Assembly (NCBI GenBank): GCA_043766985.1
Contig: JAYUHM010000042.1
Location: forward strand, 1-64,000
From: JAAFIP01 sp043766985
GTDB taxonomy: Bacteria; Pseudomonadota; Gammaproteobacteria; Burkholderiales; Burkholderiaceae_C
Direction of reading: 5' to 3'
DNA length: 64,000 nt
The position numbers and the translations under genes were made by a program. The notes below the pieces were generated by a model. The model was not told the origin of the DNA and did not search any database. It worked only from the letters and a program-made list of their open reading frames with translations. Shown piece by piece: positions 14,977-24,416 of this stretch; within the stretch, counting starts at the first letter, position 1; each line of letters begins with the position of its first letter.

Positions 14977-17900
14977 CTAGGTACGCGCCAGCACGGGTTT
15001 CAGCGCATTGCCAGTATGTGTTTTCAACTTCACTAGCTGCTCTGGCGTGCACTCAGCCACTACCTTGCCACCCTCTTTGCCGCCGTCAGGCCCCAGGTCT
15101 ATCACCCAGTCGGCTTCGGCTATTACGTCCAGGTCGTGCTCTATGACCACCACGCTGTGGCCGCCGTTGACCAGACGGTGCAGGACGTGGATGAGCTTTT
15201 CTACGTCGGCCATATGCAGGCCAACGGTGGGTTCGTCTAGCACGTACAGTGTATGCGGGGCTTTTTGGCCGCGCCTGGTGATGTCGTCGCGCACCTTGCT
15301 GAGCTCGGTCACCAGTTTGATGCGCTGGGCCTCGCCGCCGCTGAGCGTGGGGGATGGCTGGCCTAGGGTGAGGTAGCCCAAGCCTACGTCTTTGAGGAGC
15401 TGTAGCGGGTGGCTGATGTTGGGCATGCTGGCAAAGAAGTCCACTGCTTCGTCTACCTCCATTTGCAGGACGTCGCCGATACTTTTGCCGCGCCAGCTGA
15501 CGGCAAGTGTCTCGGGGTTAAAGCGGGCACCGTGGCAGACTTCGCACAGTACCTTCACGTCGGGCAGGAAGCTCATCTCGATGGTGCGCATGCCTTGGCC
15601 TTCGCAGCCGGGGCAGCGGCCTTCGCCGGTATTGAAGCTGAAGCGTGCGGGACTGTAGCCTCTGGCCTTCGCTTCTAGTGTTTCGGCAAAGAGTTTGCGA
15701 ATGACGTCCCAAAAGCCGATGTAGGTGGCGGGGCAACTGCGGGGGGTTTTGCCGATGGGGGTTTGGTCGACTTCTAGTACGCGGTCGATTTGCTGCCAGC
15801 CCTCTATTTGTTCGCAGCCGGTCCAGGTGGTGAAGGCTGCGGCGCGGTTGCCGGCTTCGCGGCCTATGCCTTTGGCGGTGACTGCGGCGTAGACGTTGCT
15901 TAATAGGACATCTCTTGCTAGGGTGGATTTGCCGGAGCCTGATACGCCTGTTATTGCTACTAATCTGTGTAGGGGGACGTTAACGGTCACGTTTTGCAGG
16001 TTGTGTAGGTTGGCGTTGGTTACGCGCAGGTGTTGTTGTCCTGAATTGGGGTCAGAGCCCAATGTCGTAGTTGCATCTGGATCGCCGGGGAGACCGTGTC
16101 CTGAATTGGGATCTGACCCCAATTTCGGCTTGGTCTTTTTTACCTTTTCGGGTTTCGGGACGAAGCTGGATTTGTATTCTGGCAGCACGGAGGCGGCGCT
16201 GTCTACGTTTCTGCGCAGGCTTAGCGGGTGCTTGATGGCGTGCAGCAGGTAGCGGCCGGTGGCAGACTCTGCCACTGCGGAGATTTGGGCTACGGTGCCC
16301 TCGGCCACCAAGCGGCCGCCGCGTTTGCCGGCGCCGGGGCCGATGTCGATAATGTGGTCGGCGTGGCGGATGGTGTCTTCGTCGTGCTCGACCACGACCA
16401 GGGTGTTGCCTTTGTCGCTTAAGGATTGCAGGGCTTTAAGCAGCACCTGGTTGTCGCGCGGGTGCAGGCCAATGGTGGGTTCATCCAGCACGTAGCACAC
16501 GCCTTGCAGGTTGCTGCCCAGTTGCGCGGCCAGGCGAATGCGCTGCGCCTCACCACCGCTGAGCGTGGGGGCGCCGCGGTCCAGGGTGAGGTAGTTCAAA
16601 CCCACTTCTTCCAAAAACTCCAAACGGCTTTGAATCTCGGGCACCAGGTCGCGGGCGATGTCGGCGTCGCGGCCGGTGAGTTTGAGCGTTTGCACCCATG
16701 CACGCACGTCGCGAACCGACAGTTGGGCAATATCGGTAATGCCCACGCCGTGAAACTTGACTGCGCGGGCTGTGGCGTTCAAGCGGGTTCCGCTGCAGGC
16801 AGTGCAAGCGGCGTCTGCCACGTCGTCCACCTCGGGCTCGGCAAAGCTTTGTTCGCGGCCTCGGTTGTCGTCGTCCTGCACGCTGTCGTCAAAGGCTTTG
16901 CGCTGTTCTTTGGTCAGCTTCACCCCTGTACCCACGCAGTCTTTGCACCAACCGTGTTTGCTGTTGTAGCTGAACAGGCGCGGGTCCAGCTCGGTGTACG
17001 AAGTGCTGCACACGGGGCAGGCGCGTTTGGTGGAAAACACTTGCAGCTTGCCAATGTGCGCCGTGGGGCCTTGCAGCGCCATCGCCGTACGCAGGCCGTC
17101 GAGCGGGCCCAAGATGTGCACCACGCCCTTGCCATGCTCCAAAGCGCGCGCCAGGTGGCTGCGCAGCTCGGCCTCGTGCTCTGGCAACACCAGCACATCG
17201 GCCACGGGCAGTTCAATGGTGTGCTCTTTAAAGCGGTCAATGCGCGGGAAGTTCGTGGTGGGTAAAAAGTGGCCGTCCACGCGCAGGTGCGTGTAGCCGC
17301 GCGGGCGGGCCCAGTCGGCCAGCTCGGTGTAGACGCCTTTGCGGTTCACCACCAAAGGTGCCAGCAGGCCGATGTGTTGGCCTTTGTAGTTTTTAAGTAA
17401 TTGCGCGGCGATGCTTTCGGGCGTTTGCGGCTGCACCGCAGCCCCGTCATGGATGCAGTGCTGTGTACCCAGCTTGACGTAGAGCAGGCGCAGGAAGTGC
17501 CACACCTCGGTGGTGGTACCCACGGTAGATTTTCGGCCACCACGGCTCAGGCGCTGCTCAATGGCTACCGTGGGTGGTATGCCATACACCGCGTCCACCT
17601 CGGGGCGGCCTGCGGGCTGCACAATGGATCTAGCATAGGCATTCAGACTTTCCAGGTAGCGGCGCTGGCCTTCGTTGAACAAAATATCAAACGCCAGTGT
17701 TGATTTGCCCGAGCCTGAAACACCCGTTACCACGCTGAACTTGCCGCGTGGAATATTGACGCTGAGCGACTTGAGGTTGTGCTCTTTGGCGTTGACTATT
17801 TCAATGGCGTTGTGCGCGCCCACACGGCGCGGCGCTTGGGCGTGTTGCGCGGTTTTCCACAGCAGCTTGCCTTTCTCCTGCACTTGGTTGGCACCCAGGC

Positions 17901-20900
17901 CCATGGCCGCGTCGTACTCGCGCAGGGCGCGGCCGGTATGCGATGTGGCGTGTTGCTTCACGTCTTCTGGCGTGCCTACGGCGCAAACCTCGCCGCCTGC
18001 GTCGCCACCTTCAGGGCCTAGGTCAATCAGCCAGTCACTGGCGCGGATGACGTCCAGATTGTGTTCAATGATGAGCAAGGAATGGCCCACATCCATCAGC
18101 TTGCGCAGCGCGCGCATGAGTTTGGAGATGTCTTCAAAGTGCAGGCCGGTGGTGGGCTCATCAAACAAAAACAGCGTGCCTTTGTTAACCAATGTCTGGC
18201 GGCTAGAACTTGCGCTCTTGGCGGCATCCGCCAAAAAGCCCGCCAATTTGAGGCGCTGCGCCTCGCCACCCGATAGCGTGGGAACGGGTTGGCCCAGCTT
18301 CACATACTCCAGCCCCACATCCACAATTGGTTGCAGCGCGCGGATCACGTCGCGGTCGCTGGCAAACAAAGCGGCTGCCTCGCTTACCGTGAGGTTCAGC
18401 ACATCGGCCACGCTCACCTGCTGGCCACGGCGCTCAATTTTGATTTCCAAAATTTCCGGGCGGTAACGTTTGCCGTCGCAGTCCTGGCAGCGCAAATAGA
18501 CGTCGCTTAAAAACTGCATCTCAACGTGCTCAAAGCCCGCGCCACCGCAGGTGGGGCAGCGCCCGTCGCCACTGTTAAAGCTGAACTTGCTGGCGGTGTA
18601 GCTGCGCTGCTTGCTTAAAGGGGCGTTGGCAAACAGCTCGCGCAGCGCGTCCCACGCGCCTACATAGCTAGCGGGGTTAGAGCGGGCGGTTTTGCCGATC
18701 GGCGACTGGTCTACAAACACCACGTCTCCCAACTGCTCGGCACCCAACAAGCGGTCATGTGCACCCGGGGTTTCCGTGGCCTTGCCAAAGTGGCGCATCA
18801 GCGCCGGGGCCAGTACATCTTGAATGAGGGATGATTTACCGGAGCCGCTTACACCCGTCACACATACCAGGCGTTGCAAGGGGATTTCAATCGACACGTT
18901 TTTTAAGTTGTGCTCGGTCGCGCCTTCCAAAATGAGGCGCGGCGTGTTGTCGCTCACCAAACGCTTAAAGCCCATGCCAATTTGCTTGCGCCCGCCCAGA
19001 TAGTCGCCTGTCAGCGTGTGGGCCTCGCGCAATTCGTCTGGCGTGCCGTCAAACACCATGTCGCCGCCGCGCTCACCCGGGCCAGGGCCCATGTCGATCA
19101 CGCGGTCTGCGGCCAGCATGACCGCTGGGTCATGCTCTACCACCACCAAGGTGTTGCCGGCATCACGCAGGCGCAGCATGGCCTGGGTAATGCGGTCCAT
19201 ATCGCGCGGGTGCAGGCCAATGCTGGGTTCGTCCAGTACAAACAAGGTGTTGACCAGCGAGGTGCCTAAGGCGGTCGTGAGGTTAATGCGCTGCACCTCG
19301 CCGCCGCTGAGCGTGCGGCTTTGGCGGTCCAGCGTGAGGTAGCCAATGCCTACGTCGCACAGGTACTTCAGCCGCGTACAAATCTCGTCTAGCAACAGTC
19401 TCAAAGCTTGCGCATCGCCACTGGCTGGGTCAAGTTGTGTCTCGGCTTGCAGCGCGTCGAAGAACTGTCGCAGCCGGTCAATCGGCAATTGCATCAGGTC
19501 AAACAGACACAAGCCGGGCAAGCCCTCCAGCTGCGCACGGCTCCATTGCACACCTTGCGGCAGCAAGCGCCGGGCAGGCGGCATCACGGCGTCGGCCTGC
19601 GCCTGGGTGCCCACACGCCAGATCAGCGCGTCGGTTTTCAGGCGCGCACCTGCGCACACCGGGCAGGTGGTGTAGCTGCGGTACTTGGACAGCAGCACGC
19701 GGATATGCATTTTGTAGGACTTGGTTTCCAGGTACTCAAAAAAGCGCCGCACGCCGTACCACATCTTGCCCCATTGGCCTTCTTTGTAGGCCGGGTTGCC
19801 ATGAATCACCCAGTGTTGCTGATCTGCGGTAAGCTTGTTCCACGCGGTGTCGCGCGGAACGCCTGCAGCTTCAGCATGGCGCATCAGATCGTCCTGGCAC
19901 TCTTGCCAAGCGGGGGTCTGCATGACCTTGATGGCACCGGCGCGCAGCGTGAGTTTTTCGTTGGGGATGACCAAGCCGTAGTCCACGCCGATGACGCGGC
20001 CAAAGCCCTTGCATTTGGCGCAGGCCCCATTGGCTGAGTTGAACGAAAACAAACCGGGCGTGGGCTGCGGGTAGCGAATGTCGCTTTCGGGGCAATGCAG
20101 ACCGGTGGAAAATTTCCAAACCGTTTGGTGTGGGGAAAGGGCCGTATCGGCGACAACCGATGTCGCGATGTCCGAGCGTGCAATGGGGTCAGATCCCAAT
20201 TGAGGAGACAGATTTTCCGGCGCAGTTGAGGCGTTTACGAAATTGGGCTCTGACCCCTTTTCAACCGGTTGCGAAACATACACCATCAACCGGCCACTGC
20301 CGCGTTTGAGCGCCAACTCAATCGCCTCCATCACCCGCACCTTCTCTGCGCTCTGCAATTTAAACCGATCCGCCACCACGTCCAGCACCTTGCGGGGCCC
20401 GGCGGGGGTGGCAATCTCGCGCTCGGCCTGCACGCGGGTAAAGCCGCTGGCAGACAGCCACTGCGCCACTTCGTCGGGGCTGGTGTGGCTGGGCAGTTCC
20501 ACCGGGAAGGTCAACACCACGCGCGTATCGGCGGAGGGACAGCGCGCCAGCATCTGCGCATAAATGGTGTCGGCGCTGTCGTGCTGCACGGGTAGTGCAG
20601 TTTGCGAGTCGTACAAATTGGCCAGCCGCGCAAACAACAGCTTGAGGTGGTCGTTGATCTCGGTCATCGTGCCCACGGTAGAGCGCGACGAGCGTACCGG
20701 GTTGGTTTGGTCAATCGCTATCGCGGGCGGCACGCCGTCTACCCGGTCTACCGCGGGTTTGTCCATACGGTCCATAAACTGGCGCGCATAGGCCGAGAAG
20801 GTTTCTACATAGCGGCGCTGGCCTTCGGCAAACAGGGTGTCAAACACCAGGCTGGACTTGCCCGAGCCGCTGGGGCCGGTTACCACCGTCAACTCGCCGG

Positions 20901-20973
20901 TTCGGATGTCCAGATCTAGATTTTTGAGGTTGTGTTGGCGTGCTCCGCGAATGCGGATGGTTCCCTGCGTCAT
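14977..20973 (-). CDS. uvrA: double-length excinuclease ABC subunit UvrA
   Basis: UvrA is the damage-sensing ATPase of nucleotide excision repair. Ordinary UvrA has about 940-970 residues; this frame has 1998 and contains two complete UvrA-like halves joined near residue 1050. Four Walker A motifs (GPSGSGKSS near 34; GVSGSGKSS near 708; GVSGSGKST near 1086 and 1679) and four LSGGE signatures (near 555, 900, 1471, 1876) are intact. Each half also has its zinc-binding modules: CPVCAGARLK and CPTCGGAGFEHVE with CQDCDGKRY in the first; CPVCSTSYTE, CTACSGTRL and CPGCEGQGMRTIE in the second. Two REP-like palindrome pairs are translated in frame (near 237-264 and 1615-1645). Covalent duplication would replace the normal UvrA dimer; whether a standard uvrA also exists in the genome cannot be seen here. 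Confidence 0.93.
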   Translation of the reverse strand: MTQGTIRIRGARQHNLKNLDLDIRTGELTVVTGPSGSGKSSLVFDTLFAEGQRRYVETFSAYARQFMDRMDKPAVDRVDGVPPAIAIDQTNPVRSSRSTVGTMTEINDHLKLLFARLANLYDSQTALPVQHDSADTIYAQMLARCPSADTRVVLTFPVELPSHTSPDEVAQWLSASGFTRVQAEREIATPAGPRKVLDVVADRFKLQSAEKVRVMEAIELALKRGSGRLMVYVSQPVEKGSEPNFVNASTAPENLSPQLGSDPIARSDIATSVVADTALSPHQTVWKFSTGLHCPESDIRYPQPTPGLFSFNSANGACAKCKGFGRVIGVDYGLVIPNEKLTLRAGAIKVMQTPAWQECQDDLMRHAEAAGVPRDTAWNKLTADQQHWVIHGNPAYKEGQWGKMWYGVRRFFEYLETKSYKMHIRVLLSKYRSYTTCPVCAGARLKTDALIWRVGTQAQADAVMPPARRLLPQGVQWSRAQLEGLPGLCLFDLMQLPIDRLRQFFDALQAETQLDPASGDAQALRLLLDEICTRLKYLCDVGIGYLTLDRQSRTLSGGEVQRINLTTALGTSLVNTLFVLDEPSIGLHPRDMDRITQAMLRLRDAGNTLVVVEHDPAVMLAADRVIDMGPGPGERGGDMVFDGTPDELREAHTLTGDYLGGRKQIGMGFKRLVSDNTPRLILEGATEHNLKNVSIEIPLQRLVCVTGVSGSGKSSLIQDVLAPALMRHFGKATETPGAHDRLLGAEQLGDVVFVDQSPIGKTARSNPASYVGAWDALRELFANAPLSKQRSYTASKFSFNSGDGRCPTCGGAGFEHVEMQFLSDVYLRCQDCDGKRYRPEILEIKIERRGQQVSVADVLNLTVSEAAALFASDRDVIRALQPIVDVGLEYVKLGQPVPTLSGGEAQRLKLAGFLADAAKSASSSRQTLVNKGTLFLFDEPTTGLHFEDISKLMRALRKLMDVGHSLLIIEHNLDVIRASDWLIDLGPEGGDAGGEVCAVGTPEDVKQHATSHTGRALREYDAAMGLGANQVQEKGKLLWKTAQHAQAPRRVGAHNAIEIVNAKEHNLKSLSVNIPRGKFSVVTGVSGSGKSTLAFDILFNEGQRRYLESLNAYARSIVQPAGRPEVDAVYGIPPTVAIEQRLSRGGRKSTVGTTTEVWHFLRLLYVKLGTQHCIHDGAAVQPQTPESIAAQLLKNYKGQHIGLLAPLVVNRKGVYTELADWARPRGYTHLRVDGHFLPTTNFPRIDRFKEHTIELPVADVLVLPEHEAELRSHLARALEHGKGVVHILGPLDGLRTAMALQGPTAHIGKLQVFSTKRACPVCSTSYTELDPRLFSYNSKHGWCKDCVGTGVKLTKEQRKAFDDSVQDDDNRGREQSFAEPEVDDVADAACTACSGTRLNATARAVKFHGVGITDIAQLSVRDVRAWVQTLKLTGRDADIARDLVPEIQSRLEFLEEVGLNYLTLDRGAPTLSGGEAQRIRLAAQLGSNLQGVCYVLDEPTIGLHPRDNQVLLKALQSLSDKGNTLVVVEHDEDTIRHADHIIDIGPGAGKRGGRLVAEGTVAQISAVAESATGRYLLHAIKHPLSLRRNVDSAASVLPEYKSSFVPKPEKVKKTKPKLGSDPNSGHGLPGDPDATTTLGSDPNSGQQHLRVTNANLHNLQNVTVNVPLHRLVAITGVSGSGKSTLARDVLLSNVYAAVTAKGIGREAGNRAAAFTTWTGCEQIEGWQQIDRVLEVDQTPIGKTPRSCPATYIGFWDVIRKLFAETLEAKARGYSPARFSFNTGEGRCPGCEGQGMRTIEMSFLPDVKVLCEVCHGARFNPETLAVSWRGKSIGDVLQMEVDEAVDFFASMPNISHPLQLLKDVGLGYLTLGQPSPTLSGGEAQRIKLVTELSKVRDDITRRGQKAPHTLYVLDEPTVGLHMADVEKLIHVLHRLVNGGHSVVVIEHDLDVIAEADWVIDLGPDGGKEGGKVVAECTPEQLVKLKTHTGNALKPVLART
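16037..16127. repeat. pair of REP-like palindromes inside uvrA (second half)
   Basis: Two units, TCCTGAATTGGGGTCAGAGC at 16039 and TCCTGAATTGGGATCTGACC at 16099, each an imperfect palindrome around GGGxTCxGACCCC. On the coding strand each gives LGSDPNSG, so the protein reads LGSDPNSG twice with a short Gly/Pro linker. Confidence 0.75.
20181..20262. repeat. pair of REP-like palindromes inside uvrA (first half)
   Basis: CAATGGGGTCAGATCCCAAT at 20181 and AAATTGGGCTCTGACCCC at 20240 are the same palindrome family as at 16037-16127. They encode LGSDP and GSEPNF within a non-conserved loop. Confidence 0.7.
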
Positions 20974-21089
20974 GTTAGAGCTCTCTGGATTGGACTACCC
21001 AAAGATTCTAGTGACATGCCAAGCAACGTGTTGCCGTAAGGGCTTGCCAGCCCGCAAGTTGTGCAGGCTTGCTTTAAAAAGCACCTGGT

Positions 21090-21587
21090 TCAGAAACCTC
21101 TTAAGGCCCGGCCCAGTTCGGCAAATTTTTCTTCACCTACTGCCTCACGAATTTTCGGCGCCAAAGCCATCAAGTCTTTGTAACCCAAGGCCGACTCCAA
21201 AGACAAATTCAAACGAAAACCGCGCAAGCCCAAACCAGAGGTCAGCTTTGTGGCCACTGGATAGGCGCGCTGGTAGATCTCTTGCTCGGATAAGACGACA
21301 GGTGGCGCACTGGTGCTGGATTCGCTGTTCTGCGCTGTGGCGACGCCGCCTACGGCGCTTGTCGGTGCAGCGCGCGCTTGCACTGCATCGACGGATTCAA
21401 TCAGGCCCAAGCCTACCAAATGCTGAATGTCTGCGGCCTCGAGCCCGGTAGGGGCCAAGGCCTTCAAAATTGCCGTGTCGTCTTTTAGACCATCTACCAA
21501 GATAAAGGCCGACCGTTGACGCCCGCTCAGTAGAGCGTTATGGTCTTTGAATGATTGCCTGCCGAGCTCGGTTTTTCTGTATTTCAT
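21090..21587 (-). CDS. conserved hypothetical protein
   Basis: The 165-residue protein is not recognised. It begins MKYRKTELGRQSFKDH, a form seen in small proteins with a winged-helix-like N-terminus; LVGLGLIES near 55-63 could be the end of such a fold. A low-complexity linker (residues 68-95) leads to a helical C-terminal part (LSEQEIYQRAYPVATKL, LRGFRLNLSLESALGYKDL). There is no signal peptide or membrane segment and no obvious ribosome binding site. It may be a response-regulator-like or coiled DNA-associated protein, but this is a guess. Confidence 0.55.
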   Translation of the reverse strand: MKYRKTELGRQSFKDHNALLSGRQRSAFILVDGLKDDTAILKALAPTGLEAADIQHLVGLGLIESVDAVQARAAPTSAVGGVATAQNSESSTSAPPVVLSEQEIYQRAYPVATKLTSGLGLRGFRLNLSLESALGYKDLMALAPKIREAVGEEKFAELGRALRGF

Positions 21588-21725
21588 AAAACGCTATTTT
21601 ACTTACCAATAAATTACACCACATGTTTGAGGTATCCATCTGTAGTTTTGCACGAAATAGTCTTATTCGCTATAGGCTTAAGCCCTTGTATGCACCCCAA
21701 CAGCGCCCATAACGCACGGCGACAG

Positions 21726-23816
21726 CTAATGCGGGGAGCGGATTTTGTCGATCAAGTCCTTGTCACCACCGCTAGGTTTGATGGGGAGCAAGCTCACGAC
21801 AACCAGCACCACCGCGCCTGCAGCAACGCCAAATACGCCTGCAGATAGTGGCTGGATGCCCCACCACAAGGCAATGGGTGCGTCGATTCCAAACACGCTG
21901 CGCAGCCAAGGCTGGTTGGCGACCATGTAGTAAAGGGTAACGCCAAAGCCCGCGCCCATGGCCAGTATGGCACCCCAGCGGGTGGCACCGCGCCAAAAAA
22001 TCCCCAGCACCAAGGCGGGGAAAAAAACTGACGCAGCCAGTGAAAAAGCCGCCGTCACCATAAAGACAATATCCCCCGGTTTTTGCGCTGCCGCATAGGC
22101 CGCCACCAAAGCCACGATAAGCAGCAACACCTTGGACATCGTGACGCGCCGCGTTGGCCGCGCGTGGGGGGCAACCATTTTGTAGTAAAGGTCGTGCGAC
22201 AAGGCGCTGGCAATGGTCAGCAGCAGGCCGTCTGCGGTAGACAGCGCAGCGGCCAGCCCCCCCGCCGCCACCAAGCCTGCGATCACGTAGGGTAGCCCGG
22301 CCAGCTCTGGCATAGCCAGCATGATGATGTCACTGCCCAAGGTGATTTCCCCTAGCTGCAAGATGCCGTCGCGGTTAATGTCATTGACTGCGACCAGGCT
22401 GGCGTCGACTTTGCTCCATTGGGCAATCCAGGCGGGAAGCTTGTCAAACGGTGTGCCCACCAGGTTCTGAAAAACCTCATACTTCACCAACACCGCCAAA
22501 GTCGGAATCGTCAAGTACATGATCAGGATAAAAAACAGTGACCACGTGGCAGCACTGCGTGCCTCGCGCACGCTGGCCGTGGTGTAGTAGCGCGTGAGCA
22601 CGTGGGGGAGCGACGCAGTACCCACGACCAAGCAAAATATCAATGCCAGAAAATTGGCACGCGAGGTATTGAAGGCTTCTTGCTCACTGGCATTGCCTTG
22701 CGGGTTGCCACTGTATTCATCCGCATGGCGCGGCATGCCTGACAGCGGCTTGGCTTTCATGTCGGCCACCGCGCGCGTTTGCTGCCAGCCATTCACCGCT
22801 TTCTTTTCGTCGCGCGGCAGAATCGACAAGGCTCTTTCTGCCGCCGCAATGTCGCGAACCGGCGCGCTGGCCGCTTTCAGTTCCGCCACCTTGCGAGCGG
22901 CTGCAGCCCGGTCTTGCGCCAGCGCCTGCGCTGGGTGGGCCAGTTTTTGGTCCAGGTCCAGCACCCGGCTGCGGTAAATGTCTCGCACCTGCAACTCACC
23001 AGGGTCTTGCAAAAGCTGGGCTTCGCGCTGGGTCACTTTTTCCAGCTGCAGGCCATAGACAAAATGCGGCAATGGCGAACCCGTTTGCTTGACAGACAGC
23101 CACACCACCGGCACCAGAAATGCAATGATCATCACGATGTACTGGGCTACTTGTGTCCAGGTCACTGCGCGCATGCCGCCCAGGAATGAGCACAACAGCA
23201 CGCCACCCAGCCCTAAAAAAATACCGATTTCAAACGCAATGCCGGTAAGCCGGGAGCTGATCAAGCCTACGGCGTAAATTTGGGCCACCAAATAGACAAA
23301 TGAGCACATGATGGCAGCCAGCGCAGCCAGCGTGCGGGGCGCGCGGCCACCGTAGCGCGCAGCAAAAAAATCCGCCACGGTGAATTGGCCAAATTTTCGC
23401 AAATATGGCACGACCAGCAAGGCCAGCAAGCAAAAGCCGCCGGTCCATCCCAAAATGAATGCCAGGCCAGCGTAGCCGCCAAGGTATAAAGTACCCGCCA
23501 GGCCGACAAAAGATGCCGCCGACATCCAGTCGGCCGCAGCGGCCATACCGTTGTACATGGCCGGTATGCGCCGGCCGGCCACATAATATTCGTTCATGTC
23601 GGCGGTGCGGCACACCACGCCGATGGTGGCATACACGGCAATGGTGGCCAGCAAAAAACTGCCCCCAATCCAGTCACGGCGCATACCGCGCTGCTCTAGC
23701 CACGCCAGTACCGCAATGAAAACCAACACCCCTACCGTGTACCACCCGTACACTTTGTGCAACTGCGACGCGAATTCGCGTTGGTTGGAGGCCGACTCGG
23801 GGGTTGCTTCAGCCAT
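21726..23816 (-). CDS. sodium:solute symporter, VC_2705/ActP-like
   Basis: An inner-membrane transporter of the SSS family with about 13-14 hydrophobic helices in 696 residues. Family features are the segment MNEYYVAGRRIPAMYNGMA (near 72-90), ADWMSAASFVGLAGTLYLGG, and GGLAAALSTADGLLLTIASA near 560. A charged insertion of about 110 residues (roughly 250-360) with RAAAARKVAELKAA-type sequence sits between helices, typical of the VC_2705 subfamily. The ATG at 23816 (MAEATPESAS) is preferred over an upstream in-frame start because it overlaps the end of the DUF4212 subunit by 8 bases. It probably carries acetate or another short organic acid. Confidence 0.88.
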   Translation of the reverse strand: MAEATPESASNQREFASQLHKVYGWYTVGVLVFIAVLAWLEQRGMRRDWIGGSFLLATIAVYATIGVVCRTADMNEYYVAGRRIPAMYNGMAAAADWMSAASFVGLAGTLYLGGYAGLAFILGWTGGFCLLALLVVPYLRKFGQFTVADFFAARYGGRAPRTLAALAAIMCSFVYLVAQIYAVGLISSRLTGIAFEIGIFLGLGGVLLCSFLGGMRAVTWTQVAQYIVMIIAFLVPVVWLSVKQTGSPLPHFVYGLQLEKVTQREAQLLQDPGELQVRDIYRSRVLDLDQKLAHPAQALAQDRAAAARKVAELKAASAPVRDIAAAERALSILPRDEKKAVNGWQQTRAVADMKAKPLSGMPRHADEYSGNPQGNASEQEAFNTSRANFLALIFCLVVGTASLPHVLTRYYTTASVREARSAATWSLFFILIMYLTIPTLAVLVKYEVFQNLVGTPFDKLPAWIAQWSKVDASLVAVNDINRDGILQLGEITLGSDIIMLAMPELAGLPYVIAGLVAAGGLAAALSTADGLLLTIASALSHDLYYKMVAPHARPTRRVTMSKVLLLIVALVAAYAAAQKPGDIVFMVTAAFSLAASVFFPALVLGIFWRGATRWGAILAMGAGFGVTLYYMVANQPWLRSVFGIDAPIALWWGIQPLSAGVFGVAAGAVVLVVVSLLPIKPSGGDKDLIDKIRSPH

Positions 23817-24075
23817 CACCCGCCTTCGCGTCGCTGCGCAGGTCCAGCCCATCGGGCTGCCGCGCATCGAACCTGTTCATGGCCCAGCCGTAAAAACCCA
23901 CGATGGCCAGGTACACCAGCAATGCGCCCTGGGCGGCCATCCAAAAACTAAACGGCGCGCCAAAGACTTTGAAGCGCAGGTCTACTGCAAAATACGGCAC
24001 GCCAAACGTGACGATCGCCCAGAGCGTCAGCAGGCCCGCAATCAGCAGCTGGTTTAACTTCCAGTAGCGCGACAT
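23809..24075 (-). CDS. DUF4212 small subunit of sodium/solute symporter
   Basis: The 88-residue protein has two transmembrane helices (LLIAGLLTLWAIVTFGVPYF and MAAQGALLVYLAIVGFYGW) and the DUF4212 motif YWKLNQLL at the start. DUF4212 proteins accompany SSS symporters of the VC_2705 type and are presumed to be a small subunit. Its stop overlaps the start of the symporter gene, so the pair is translationally coupled. Confidence 0.88.
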   Translation of the reverse strand: MSRYWKLNQLLIAGLLTLWAIVTFGVPYFAVDLRFKVFGAPFSFWMAAQGALLVYLAIVGFYGWAMNRFDARQPDGLDLRSDAKAGDG

Positions 24076-24113
24076 CTGTTAGGGCGCAATGACCGGGCGA
24101 CCAGACAACGCTA

Positions 24114-24290
24114 TTACTTGGCCGCACTGCCAGGCAAAGCGGGTGCGGCCGCGGGAGCCGCCGCTGGCGCCTCGGTATGGCTGCCCGTCTCGCTCTTTTC
24201 ACCACTCATGTCGATCTTGTCGCCGCCCTTGAAAATCATGAACAAGCCGAGGCCGGCAAACAATATAAAACCTACCAAAATTTTCCACAT
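24114..24290 (-). CDS. small single-pass membrane protein
   Basis: A 58-residue protein starting MWKILVGFILFAGLGLFMIF, one hydrophobic helix followed by a Lys/Asp/Glu segment and an Ala/Pro-rich tail. AAGGAG is ideally spaced before the ATG at 24290; a longer in-frame start to 24317 lacks one. It lies 38 bases upstream of the DUF4212 gene on the same strand and is probably co-transcribed. Function unknown; it might assist symporter assembly. Confidence 0.65.
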   Translation of the reverse strand: MWKILVGFILFAGLGLFMIFKGGDKIDMSGEKSETGSHTEAPAAAPAAAPALPGSAAK

Positions 24291-24371
24291 AAATAACTCC
24301 TTGAATCCCATTGTCAATGCAAATGCAGCTTCAAACTACGTGCCCAAAGCCATTTGCGATTAGCCATAAAA

Positions 24372-24402
24372 AAAGGCTCCCGCATCAAACGCGGGAGCCT
24401 TT
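24372..24402 (-). terminator. terminator after the MFS permease
   Basis: AAAGGCTCCCGC pairs with GCGGGAGCCTTT around a seven-base loop, flanked by A/T runs on both sides. It lies 15 bases after the permease stop and just upstream of the small membrane protein. Confidence 0.85.
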
Positions 24403-24416
24403 TACTTTACGCGCAA

